NCBI GenBank assembly: GCA_900545615.1
Contig: UQZM01000003.1
Location: 11,237-75,236, forward strand
Length of the DNA stretch: 64,000 nucleotides
Direction: 5' to 3'
Origin: an uncultured Collinsella sp.
Lineage (GTDB): Bacteria > Actinomycetota > Coriobacteriia > Coriobacteriales > Coriobacteriaceae
The position numbers and the translations under genes are program-made. The first letter of the stretch is position 1. Each line of letters begins with the position of its first letter. Below, piece by piece: positions 57,562 through 64,000 of this stretch. The notes beneath the pieces are model-generated. The model was not told the origin of the DNA and did no database searches. It saw nothing but the letters and a program-made list of their open reading frames with translations.

Positions 57562-58460
57562 GGGGTTTGGCGGGGCTTTCTGTCGCGACGGCGTGTGGGG
57601 CAGAGCCTCGTGTGCCGCGGATGCCGCCGGCGGAGCTGGCGCGCCAGACGCTCGAATCGATGGCGGAGAAGCTGCCCCGTGAGTTGGCGGAAAACGACCT
57701 GCTGACAAAGATTGCCCACTCGTGGGCGTCGCTGATCCCCACAGATCGCCTTGGGCTCGCTATTGAGGATAACGCGGCTCGTCTGGCATTTCTGCTGCTG
57801 TCGAGCGGTATCTGCAGCGTTTTGCTGGCCGTTGCGTCGTTGTCGCCCATCGGCTTTGTCTTGGGGCTGGTGGCGCCGTTTGGCGTGGGCGCCGCGCGTG
57901 ACACCTTCGATCGCCGACGCGAACAGCATGATGTAGAAGAGGCCATGCCCGAGGCATTCACAGCGTTATCCATGTCGCTTGCCTCGGGGCATTCGCTGGC
58001 ACAGGGCATGCGCTTTGTGGGCGCCCATGCGCAAGAGCCGGTGCATACCGAGTTTTTGCGGGTGGCGGCGGCAATCGATTGCGGTATCTCGGCGACCGAC
58101 GCACTCGATGACCTACTCGTTCGCATCGATGCCCCCGGCCTTTCGCTTGTCACCTTGGCGCTCAAAGTATCGCAGCGTACCGGGGCTCCGCTTGCCGGCT
58201 TGCTGTCCGAGGCGTCGAGCATGGTGGGTGAGCGCATTGAGCTCAAACGCCGTCTGGACGTTAAGACGTCACAGGCGCGTATGTCGGCACACATGGTTGC
58301 GGCGATGCCGGCGGGCATGTGCGCGGTACTGGCTTTGCTTTCGGCAGACTTTCGCCGCGGTCTTGCGACGCCGGCTGGTGCGGGCGCCGTGGCGCTGGGA
58401 CTTGCTCTCAACGTCGTTGCCCTGGTAGTTATCCGGCGCATTATGCGGGTGGAGCTATGA
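57534..58460 (+). CDS. Tad pilus inner-membrane platform protein TadB
   Basis: Type II secretion F-domain membrane protein (308 aa), one of the two platform proteins of the Tad machine. N-terminal helix, two central helices (LAFLLLSSGICSVLLAVASLSPIGFVLGLVAPFGVG), the cytoplasmic F domain (about 140-260: EEAMPEAFTALSMSLASGHSLAQGM) and C-terminal helices. The ATG at 57534 has GAGGAGGTG 5 nt upstream. It overlaps TadA and TadC. Confidence 0.88.
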   Translation: MEIAMPLVVGGLAGLSVATACGAEPRVPRMPPAELARQTLESMAEKLPRELAENDLLTKIAHSWASLIPTDRLGLAIEDNAARLAFLLLSSGICSVLLAVASLSPIGFVLGLVAPFGVGAARDTFDRRREQHDVEEAMPEAFTALSMSLASGHSLAQGMRFVGAHAQEPVHTEFLRVAAAIDCGISATDALDDLLVRIDAPGLSLVTLALKVSQRTGAPLAGLLSEASSMVGERIELKRRLDVKTSQARMSAHMVAAMPAGMCAVLALLSADFRRGLATPAGAGAVALGLALNVVALVVIRRIMRVEL

Positions 58461-59098
58461 GTGCCCTGGTCGGGGCCGCGGCTTGTCTGTGTGCCCTGAG
58501 TGTATTTGCCGCGACAGGTTTGGAGCGTGCGGAAGCTCGCAAGATTGCAGAGACGTGCAAGCGCGAGGCGGTACTGGTCATTGCTGCGGGCTGCTCGGTG
58601 ATTGATGCCCTGACTGCGCGAATGAAGGGCGCGATTGGGGCGGGCGGCCCGGCGCGGGTGTCGCTCGGTGAGGTGTCCGAGATGATCGACGTGGTGCGCC
58701 TGGGGCTTTCTGCCGGCCTTTCGTTTGACGCGGCGCTCGAGATTTTCTGTGCCAATCGTCGGTCGGTGCTGGCCGTCCGTCTTGAACGAGCCTGCATGGC
58801 GTGGCAGGTGGGCGTGGGGACGCGCGAAGCCGAGCTGTTGGCTGCCGCGCGTGATTTGGACGTGAGGGCGCTCGAGACTTTTGCCATCACGGTGGGGCAG
58901 GCGCTTGCCTTGGGCGCTCCGCTGGCCGAGACGCTGGCTGCTCAAAGTCGCGAGATCCGTGCGGCCCATCGCGCCGCGGTCGAGCGCGAGATCGAGCGTG
59001 CGCCCGTCAAGCTGCTGATTCCCACCGGCACGCTCATCTTGCCGGCGTTGCTTCTGTCCATATTGGGCCCGCTGCTGGGAGCAGGCGGGATGATGTAG
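58457..59098 (+). CDS. Tad pilus inner-membrane platform protein TadC
   Basis: Second F-domain platform protein (213 aa). One N-terminal helix (LVGAAACLCALSVFAATGL), the F domain (about 70-175: SEMIDVVRLGLSAGLSFDAALEIF and TFAITVGQALALGAPLAETLAAQSREIRAAHRAAVE), and a C-terminal helix pair (LLIPTGTLILPALLLSILGPLL). Shorter than TadC of proteobacteria. ATGA overlap with TadB. Confidence 0.86.
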   Translation: MSALVGAAACLCALSVFAATGLERAEARKIAETCKREAVLVIAAGCSVIDALTARMKGAIGAGGPARVSLGEVSEMIDVVRLGLSAGLSFDAALEIFCANRRSVLAVRLERACMAWQVGVGTREAELLAAARDLDVRALETFAITVGQALALGAPLAETLAAQSREIRAAHRAAVEREIERAPVKLLIPTGTLILPALLLSILGPLLGAGGMM

Positions 59099-59108
59099 GG
59101 AGGAATAC

Positions 59109-59342
59109 ATGAACACGATGACCGACATTGCGGGCAAGGCTTGGAGCTGGGCTTTTTGCCGGACAATCCGCGCTCGCCAGCGTGCCAAGGCGCTGTTGCG
59201 GGAGGAGAGCGCGCAGGGCACTACCGAATACGCCATCTTGGTCGGCGTGCTCGTAGTGATCGCGATTATCGCCATCGTTGCGTTTAAGAGCAAAGTCGAA
59301 GAACTATGGAACGCGATCAAAGACGGCATCAACAGCCTGTAG
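59109..59342 (+). CDS. flp: Flp/Fap-type type IVb pilin
   Basis: Major pilin candidate (77 aa). A basic 35-residue leader ends in LREESA-QGTTEYAILVGVLVVIAIIAIVAF; the prepilin peptidase should cut after Ala so that Glu stands at +5, followed by the hydrophobic core and a short tail (EELWNAIKDGINSL). The leader is longer than in most Flp pilins. GGGAGGA precedes the ATG. No prepilin peptidase gene lies in the window. Confidence 0.88.
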   Translation: MNTMTDIAGKAWSWAFCRTIRARQRAKALLREESAQGTTEYAILVGVLVVIAIIAIVAFKSKVEELWNAIKDGINSL

Positions 59343-59869
59343 GAGGCAGGCGGCCTGTCGGTTCGCCGCTGGTGCTCGTCTGTTTGCTCGTGGCAATAGC
59401 GGTGACGCTTTGGGGGCTGGGTGTTGCGCGGCAGCAGTGTCCAGGCGCTGCTGCCGATTTGGGGTCGGGCTTGGCGGCGGCGTCACAAGAGGAAGGCGCG
59501 CAAGATTTGGGCGGTCAGAATGCCGCCGTCACGGCTCGGACCTTTTTGCAGGCGCTCGACGAGCGGGCGGCCAACGCGACGGAGCCGTCTGCAGACAACG
59601 CGATTGCGGTTCGGCTCGCATGGTCCGAGGACCGGCCGATGACCGAGGCGGCGGCAGACCTGTTGCGCGCCTACCGCGAGGTGCCCACGGCCCAGCTCGC
59701 CCTGAGCGGCTATCTCGATATTAAGGGCAACGTATGGGGCGCCATCGTGCGCGATGGGCGAGGCTGGGTCGACATGGTGACGGTTGCTGCGGATGCCGGC
59801 GATGCCTCGTGCCGCCTGCGTGCCGTGCGCTTGGTCCCGCGGACAACGAGCTCAAAGGAGGAGTCGTGA
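59306..59869 (+). CDS. Hypothetical Tad-cluster protein with N-terminal anchor
   Basis: Protein of 187 aa (if the ATG at 59306 is used, overlapping the pilin gene by 37 bp; the GTG at 59372 is an alternative that begins close to the helix). One membrane segment (PLVLVCLLVAIAVTLWGLGVA), then a soluble part with FLQALDERAANATEPSADNAIAVRLAWSEDRPMTEAAADLL and GYLDIKGNVWGAIVRDGRGWVDM. No recognised domain. Its position between pilins suggests an extracytoplasmic accessory role. Confidence 0.65.
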   Translation: MERDQRRHQQPVGGRRPVGSPLVLVCLLVAIAVTLWGLGVARQQCPGAAADLGSGLAAASQEEGAQDLGGQNAAVTARTFLQALDERAANATEPSADNAIAVRLAWSEDRPMTEAAADLLRAYREVPTAQLALSGYLDIKGNVWGAIVRDGRGWVDMVTVAADAGDASCRLRAVRLVPRTTSSKEES

Positions 59870-59870
59870 A

Positions 59871-60089
59871 ATGCATGATGTCCTGCGTGAGGAATCTGCC
59901 CAGTCGACCGTCGAGTACGCCATTGTCACCGTGGCGCTGTTATCGATCGTGCTGGCGATCGCGGGGCTTTGGCGCGCTGGCACCGATGGGCGCTTGTCGG
60001 CACTGGTCGAGCGGGCGGCGTCCCATGGCGTCGCCCCATCGTCGGTTATCGATGCTGCTACGGGCGCTAAGGACATCGCACTGTATTGA
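59871..60089 (+). CDS. Second Flp-like pilin
   Basis: Small protein of 72 aa with a short leader MHDVLREESA and the cleavage region A-QSTVEYAIVTVALLSIVLAIAGLW, nearly identical to that of the pilin at 59109 (QGTTEYA). A 35-residue C-terminus follows. AAAGGAGGAG precedes the ATG at 59871. Likely a minor pilin. Confidence 0.78.
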   Translation: MHDVLREESAQSTVEYAIVTVALLSIVLAIAGLWRAGTDGRLSALVERAASHGVAPSSVIDAATGAKDIALY

Positions 60090-60564
60090 TATCGCGTGCG
60101 AGGATCGGGCGCAGTCTACGGTCGAGGCCGCCTTTTTGCTGCCGACGTTTTTGACGCTTATCTTGCTCGCGTTGCAGCCGGTGTGCCTGCTCTATACGCG
60201 CGCAGTCATGGAGTCTGCCGCCGCCGAGACCGCGCGGCTTATGACCACGACGACGGTGGAGGACGACGATGACCTTAAGGAGTTCACTCGCCGCAGACTT
60301 GCCGCGGTGCCCAACGTCTCGATTTTTCATGCCGGCGGGCCGCTGTCGTGGGATATCGAGTTGGGGCGGGCCGGTGCCGGTGGCGTTTCGTCCGTGTCTG
60401 TTGCCGGCGAGGTTAAGCCGCTGCCCGTGATCGGTGCATTTGTGCAGGCCATGGGCAGTGCGGGTGAGGGCGGCTATGTCGAGCTCAAGGTCGACGTCTC
60501 GTATCGATCGCGTCCCGAATGGCTGGAGGGAGATTATGATTCATGGATTGCTGCATGGGATTAG
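60052..60564 (+). CDS. TadE-like minor pilin (pseudopilin)
   Basis: Protein of about 170 aa. A leader ends in CEDRA-QSTVEAAFLLPTFLTLILLALQPVCLLY (TadE-type N-terminal helix with Glu at +5), followed by MESAAAETARLM, typical of TadE, and an extracytoplasmic part ending YVELKVDVSYRSRPEWLEGDYD. The start is uncertain: the ATG at 60052 has no SD and overlaps the preceding gene by 38 bp, and translation may rely on coupling. Confidence 0.75.
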   Translation: MLLRALRTSHCIDIACEDRAQSTVEAAFLLPTFLTLILLALQPVCLLYTRAVMESAAAETARLMTTTTVEDDDDLKEFTRRRLAAVPNVSIFHAGGPLSWDIELGRAGAGGVSSVSVAGEVKPLPVIGAFVQAMGSAGEGGYVELKVDVSYRSRPEWLEGDYDSWIAAWD

Positions 60565-62701
60565 GCGCTGCCTGTTGCGGGCGACGCAAGGGTTTGCGGC
60601 TCGCCGTCGACCAGGCGCTCGCCGCAAGCGGGGCGGCTTTATGGGCCGTGCCGGTATCGACTTGTTTATCGAAGACGGGGCCTATACCACGCTCTCCTCT
60701 GCGGTTGTCATTCTGGCGGTGCTTACGCTGCTGTTTTCGTCGACCGCGGCGATATGGAGCATGTCGCGCGCCGGAGATACCCAGGTGGCGGCCGATAGCG
60801 GTGCACTGGCGGGCGCCAACGTGGTGTCGTCCTATCACACGGCCGCCACGGTGGTGGATGCGAGCATTTTGAGTTTGGGCCTGGCGGGGTTTGCCACGAT
60901 CGGCACCGGCTTGGTTGCCATTCTTATTCCGGGCGCCGAGGTTGTCGGCAGCGATATCATCGATACGGGAACCCAGATCATTAAAACACGTAACAAGTTT
61001 GCCAAAAGTGCGGCAAAGGGCCTGCAAAAGATTGAGACCGCCTTGCCGTACCTGGTTGCCGCGCGTGCCATGCAGGCAGTATCGGCGCAGGATACCGACG
61101 GTGTGACCTATACCGGTACGGCGCTTGCCGTGCCCAGGACATCCGAGTCGGATTTTGTTGCGCTCGAAGGATCCGAAATCTCGACCGATGCCATTAAAGA
61201 TGCGTCGGAAGATCTGGAGCGCGCGGCCGAGGAGCTACAAAAAGCATCGGAGGAGACGGCGAAGGCCAAAGAGCGTGCCTGGCTAGCGGATTGCGGTGGA
61301 TCGGATAAAGGTTCGGTCGGCAGCTGTTCGTGTATGTGGGAGCGCGCAAAAAGCCTAACGGATCTCTCCGGTGTTCAAAATCCGCATTACTCATCGAGCG
61401 TTACGTGGGAGCCTCAAGTTGCCCTTGATCGCGCGAAGGACTACTACCATTGGCGTCTGACAAATGAGAAGCCCCAAGGCTCGAGTGTCGAGATGAAGGC
61501 CGAGTCTGCGGCGCGTAAGGCGTTTTATACCTATGCGAGCGCGGAGGTCGATCGGGCATATATAACCGAGAACGGAGACAGGGTTTCCTCCTATATTCCG
61601 CTGCTGCCGCGCAACTCTGATGAGGTTCGGGCGACCGAGCTCTACACCGATGCAGTGTGGCCGACGAGCGTGAACGATGGCAAGGCGTATCTGCATTACG
61701 GAACGACCTGCCCTAACTATAAGAAAGGAACGCCGAGCGGATTTGCTTCGGTTGCCGATTACGATGGGCAGGATAAATGCAGCAAATGCCATTTTGGCGT
61801 TGCGTCGCTTGGTGCTGTTGCGGCGCCTTCAACCTCTATCAAAAACGGCTTCGAGTATCACTTTGACAAGTTTAAAGACGCCCTGGAGGACTACGTCGAC
61901 TGTCGCAACAAGGAACTCGAACTCGAGCGTCAAACCGAGGACGAAGCCGACCGTGCGGGCAATGCGTTCGATACCGCCATCAAAGAGCTTTCGGGCGAGC
62001 GCCCGCGCATCGCCCCGCCCGGTCGCAACGGCGTGGTCGCCTTTGCGGTCTCGGGCGGTGTCACGAGTCCCGACGAGCTCAACTCTTCGTTTAACACGGC
62101 AGTCGAGCTTGGCGATCGTGGTGCAATTTCTGCTGCAGTACTCGCACCCGATGATGCGACGGCACAAAATAACGTTCTCTCGCGGTTTTTCTCGACGCTG
62201 GAGGAGCGTTCGGGCGGCGTTGCCGGCGTGCTCGACGGCGTTATGGATGTTTGGGGCCGCCTGCTTGTGGGGTACGGAGACATCCAGGGTGCGGCCGATG
62301 AGCTTATGGGAGAGCTGATCGGTGGCCTGGGAGGGGGTAGCGGCGCGCTGGGCTCCATCGCGTCCTGGCTCGGTGACACCGTCTCGTCCTCCGTGGCGGC
62401 GCTGGGGCTCGAACCGTGCGATTTGCGTCTGCGAAAACCGGTGCTGACCGATACCGCCAATGTCATCAAAAGTCCGGGGTCCGATATCGCAGGCATCTCC
62501 AAAACTCAAGATACCCTGCGAAAAATCCCCTTGGGCGTGACTGACCCCAAGGCACTTTGCGAGGCCTTGGAGTATCACGTCGAGCGCACCATCAGCGGCG
62601 CGGTGTTCACGCTTGCGGAGATTCCGCTGCCCGGCGGCGGCTCCATCCCGCTCACTGTCGATGTTGCCACGCTGGTGGGAGCTTTTGGCGGTGGGTCGTA
62701 A
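60536..62701 (+). CDS. Large TadG-like protein with cysteine-rich insert
   Basis: Membrane-anchored protein (721 aa). A basic leader (RRRPGARRKRGG) precedes one helix (LSSAVVILAVLTLLFSSTAAIW) and the TadG-like AADSGALAGA segment (about 80-100). A large extracytoplasmic part follows with a helical stretch (EDLERAAEELQKASEETAKAKERAW) and a cysteine group (ADCGGSDKGSVGSCSCMW, then CPNYKK and CSKCHFG) that could form disulfides or bind metal. It lacks the Glu+5 of the pilins. GGAGGGAG precedes the ATG at 60536, inside the end of the previous gene. Confidence 0.78.
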   Translation: MIHGLLHGIRRCLLRATQGFAARRRPGARRKRGGFMGRAGIDLFIEDGAYTTLSSAVVILAVLTLLFSSTAAIWSMSRAGDTQVAADSGALAGANVVSSYHTAATVVDASILSLGLAGFATIGTGLVAILIPGAEVVGSDIIDTGTQIIKTRNKFAKSAAKGLQKIETALPYLVAARAMQAVSAQDTDGVTYTGTALAVPRTSESDFVALEGSEISTDAIKDASEDLERAAEELQKASEETAKAKERAWLADCGGSDKGSVGSCSCMWERAKSLTDLSGVQNPHYSSSVTWEPQVALDRAKDYYHWRLTNEKPQGSSVEMKAESAARKAFYTYASAEVDRAYITENGDRVSSYIPLLPRNSDEVRATELYTDAVWPTSVNDGKAYLHYGTTCPNYKKGTPSGFASVADYDGQDKCSKCHFGVASLGAVAAPSTSIKNGFEYHFDKFKDALEDYVDCRNKELELERQTEDEADRAGNAFDTAIKELSGERPRIAPPGRNGVVAFAVSGGVTSPDELNSSFNTAVELGDRGAISAAVLAPDDATAQNNVLSRFFSTLEERSGGVAGVLDGVMDVWGRLLVGYGDIQGAADELMGELIGGLGGGSGALGSIASWLGDTVSSSVAALGLEPCDLRLRKPVLTDTANVIKSPGSDIAGISKTQDTLRKIPLGVTDPKALCEALEYHVERTISGAVFTLAEIPLPGGGSIPLTVDVATLVGAFGGGS

Positions 62702-63177
62702 TGGGCATTCGCACGGCCTTGCACGAGGAGCGTGCCCAGGCGACGGTCGAGATGGCCGTGGTCACGCCTGTCCTGCTCGTGCTGGCTCTCATCGCGTACA
62801 ACGTCATGATCTTTGCCGGCGCGGTTGCGCGCTTCGACCGCGTGGTGCCCGACATCGTGCTTGCGCACGCTGTGGCGCCGGGCGGGGAGGGTGACGAGAG
62901 CTCCATTGACGCTTCCGCGACCGTTCAAGCTCAGATTCAGGATGCCATGGAGGGATATGACCTACAGGTCGAGGTCTCGAGCGAGCAAGGCACGGCGTCA
63001 TCGGATGGTGGTCTGCTCTCTCTTTCTGGCACGTTTAGGACCTATACCTGCACCATGCGCTACGAGCCGTGGCCGAGTTCGCTGAGCATCGCCGGCGTTT
63101 CCCTGGGGGCGCCGCCCGTGCTCACGCATGAACGCGCGGTGACGATCGATCCATGGCGTCCGGGGGTGGTCATGTGA
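62701..63177 (+). CDS. TadE-like minor pilin
   Basis: Protein of 158 aa with a leader MGIRTALHEERA and pilin-type segment QATVEMAVVTPVLLVLALIAYNVMIFAG (Glu at +5 after Ala), then an extracytoplasmic domain (VQAQIQDAMEGYDLQVEVSSEQG, RTYTCTMRYEPWP). The ATG at 62701 shares its A with the upstream TAA stop. Fourth protein in the cluster with the A-Q-x-T-x-E cleavage signature. Confidence 0.8.
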   Translation: MGIRTALHEERAQATVEMAVVTPVLLVLALIAYNVMIFAGAVARFDRVVPDIVLAHAVAPGGEGDESSIDASATVQAQIQDAMEGYDLQVEVSSEQGTASSDGGLLSLSGTFRTYTCTMRYEPWPSSLSIAGVSLGAPPVLTHERAVTIDPWRPGVVM

Positions 63178-63533
63178 CCGCGGTCTCGTCCTATATCGCC
63201 TATGCTCGGGCGCTCAACAGGTTGGGCTGGACGCCGGCCGAGTTTGTGGTGGCGGAGTCGTTTACCGTGCGTCTGCGCGGCATGCTGGGACGGCGGCCGA
63301 TTGCCGCCAGCGGACTGCCGCTTGTCATGGCGTTTCCGCGCTGCTCCTCGGTTCACACCTGCTTTATGGCCTATCCCATCGACATCGCCTTTATCGATCG
63401 CAATGGCAATGTTCTTGCTTGCTACGAAAACGTACGTCCCTGGCGTATGTGTTCCTGCCCCGGTGCCTGGGCGGCACTCGAGCGCCCTTCAATCATTGTT
63501 TCGTCCGCTGTTCTTCAACGCGTGCCGGCTTAA
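63174..63533 (+). CDS. DUF192 protein at the end of the Tad cluster
   Basis: Small protein (119 aa) of the DUF192 family. Core: FTVRLRGMLGRRP, then LPLVMAFPRCSSVHTCFMAYPIDIAFIDRNGNVLACYENVRPWRM, with the H-x-x-F-M-x3-P-I-D pattern. The family usually carries a signal peptide and its function is unknown; here the N-terminus is short and not clearly a signal. A GTGA overlap with the pilin gene (start 63174, stop 63175-63177) indicates cotranscription. Confidence 0.8.
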   Translation: MTAVSSYIAYARALNRLGWTPAEFVVAESFTVRLRGMLGRRPIAASGLPLVMAFPRCSSVHTCFMAYPIDIAFIDRNGNVLACYENVRPWRMCSCPGAWAALERPSIIVSSAVLQRVPA

Positions 63534-63833
63534 GGGACTGAGTGAAAACTTCTTGTGGCCGGTTGATGCTTCTGACGTGCCGTTCTATAGGAGCGAGATT
63601 GTGGCCGAGGTTGATTTTCAATCTCAACGCAACAGCCTGAACGGACCCCGCGTTTCCGCAGCTAGCGCAACGCGGAAATAGCTCCCGGCACCTGGCCATC
63701 ACTTCGTTTCCGCAGGTGGAGGGGCTGTGGAGTCCGGTGCCCCCATGCCGCCGCCGCATGCTCCGCCAGCCCGCCGCGCAGCCGTTCCGGACTCAGCGCA
63801 ACGGGCCCTCCGGCCCATGTCCCGGCCCGCCGC
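63534..63833. other. Intergenic region after the Tad operon
   Basis: No open frame with an SD is seen. A small inverted repeat (CGCGTTTCCGC near 63649 and GCGCAACGCGGAAA near 63664) could end the Tad transcript, but no T-run follows. From about 63715 the GC content rises sharply. Confidence 0.4.
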
Positions 63834-64000
63834 CTATCCCGCCAGCGGCCCCTCGCCCCTCGCGGCCCTGGCCCTTTCGATGCAGCCGGGCGTGAGGTCG
63901 AGCTCGCCGGGCGCCAGCTCCTCTATCCCGAACGCGTCCATGAGGGCGGAGGCGTCCTCCCCGAGGGCCATCCGCAGCACGCGCGCCGGCGTCAGGAACC
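63834..64000 (-). CDS. 3' end of a GC-rich hypothetical gene (cut by window edge)
   Basis: The reverse strand is open from base 64000 to a TAG at 63834-63836, giving 54 residues: it starts FLTPARVLRMALGEDASALM and ends ERARAARGEGPLAG. Codon use is extremely GC-rich compared with the Tad genes, which suggests a different origin. I do not recognise the family and the start lies outside the window. Confidence 0.5.
   Translation of the reverse strand, partial: FLTPARVLRMALGEDASALMDAFGIEELAPGELDLTPGCIERARAARGEGPLAG

Noticed and set aside
1..64000. Prophage or insertion sequence
   Set aside because: No integrase, transposase, capsid or terminase gene is visible. The only mobile-like signals are short non-coding repeats.

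Overview
The window is a high-GC chromosomal segment. Gene content and codon style point to a gut actinobacterium of the class Coriobacteriia, most likely Collinsella or a close relative. The reasons are a monoderm Tad pilus locus without a secretin, mannose-family PTS genes beside FrlB-type SIS deglycases, a T-box in front of pheST, a dense set of intergenic palindromes, and GTG/TTG starts with strong Shine-Dalgarno (SD) sites. The species assignment is an inference, not a database match.

Layout. 1-4845: the C-terminal two thirds of mfd (cut by the window edge), a PAP2 phosphatase, a threonine-aldolase-type PLP enzyme and a GNAT acetyltransferase. 4893-19161: a sugar-amine region with three HutC-type GntR regulators, three FrlB-like SIS deglycases, a DMT permease, a mannose-family PTS (IIAB, IIC, IID), a HAD phosphatase and a YitT membrane protein, with recQ embedded. 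Together these look like PTS uptake and deglycation of Amadori products (fructoselysine/glucoselysine type), with distinct operators in front of the parts. 19540-26201: an LDH-type dehydrogenase, metA, 5-formyl-THF cyclo-ligase, a hicAB toxin-antitoxin pair and an M16C metallopeptidase. 26202-31144: a small accessory island with an AlbA/Schlafen-type regulator behind a duplicated operator array, an unknown protein, an HNH endonuclease, a zinc-ribbon protein, a DUF5710 protein and tRNA-Val(GAC).

31434-47236 is mostly housekeeping: a second DMT permease, a DUF4012 membrane protein, glmM, an M32 carboxypeptidase, T-box-pheS-pheT, a Ni/Co ECF transporter (M, Q, O) behind a NikR-like palindrome, a zinc-dependent phospholipase C-like protein, and a Vsr-fold protein that shares its stop codon with the convergent neighbour. 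47663-53674: pyruvate kinase, a Ca2+-type P-ATPase behind a candidate regulatory RNA leader, and rsgA. 53928-63533: a complete-looking Tad pilus operon (SAF/CpaB, TadZ, TadA, TadB, TadC, Flp pilin, several pilin-like proteins, a large TadG-like protein, DUF192). 63834-64000 holds the 3' end of a very GC-rich reverse-strand gene.

The most unusual signals are non-coding: (i) a 110-130 bp structured element in three copies whose stems differ in sequence but keep pairing; (ii) the 49453-49557 leader of the P-type ATPase, with a perfect 7-bp loop-loop match and a hairpin that buries the SD; (iii) the duplicated GAGAGAT operator array before the AlbA-like gene; (iv) a 32-bp perfect long inverted repeat at 19251-19432.
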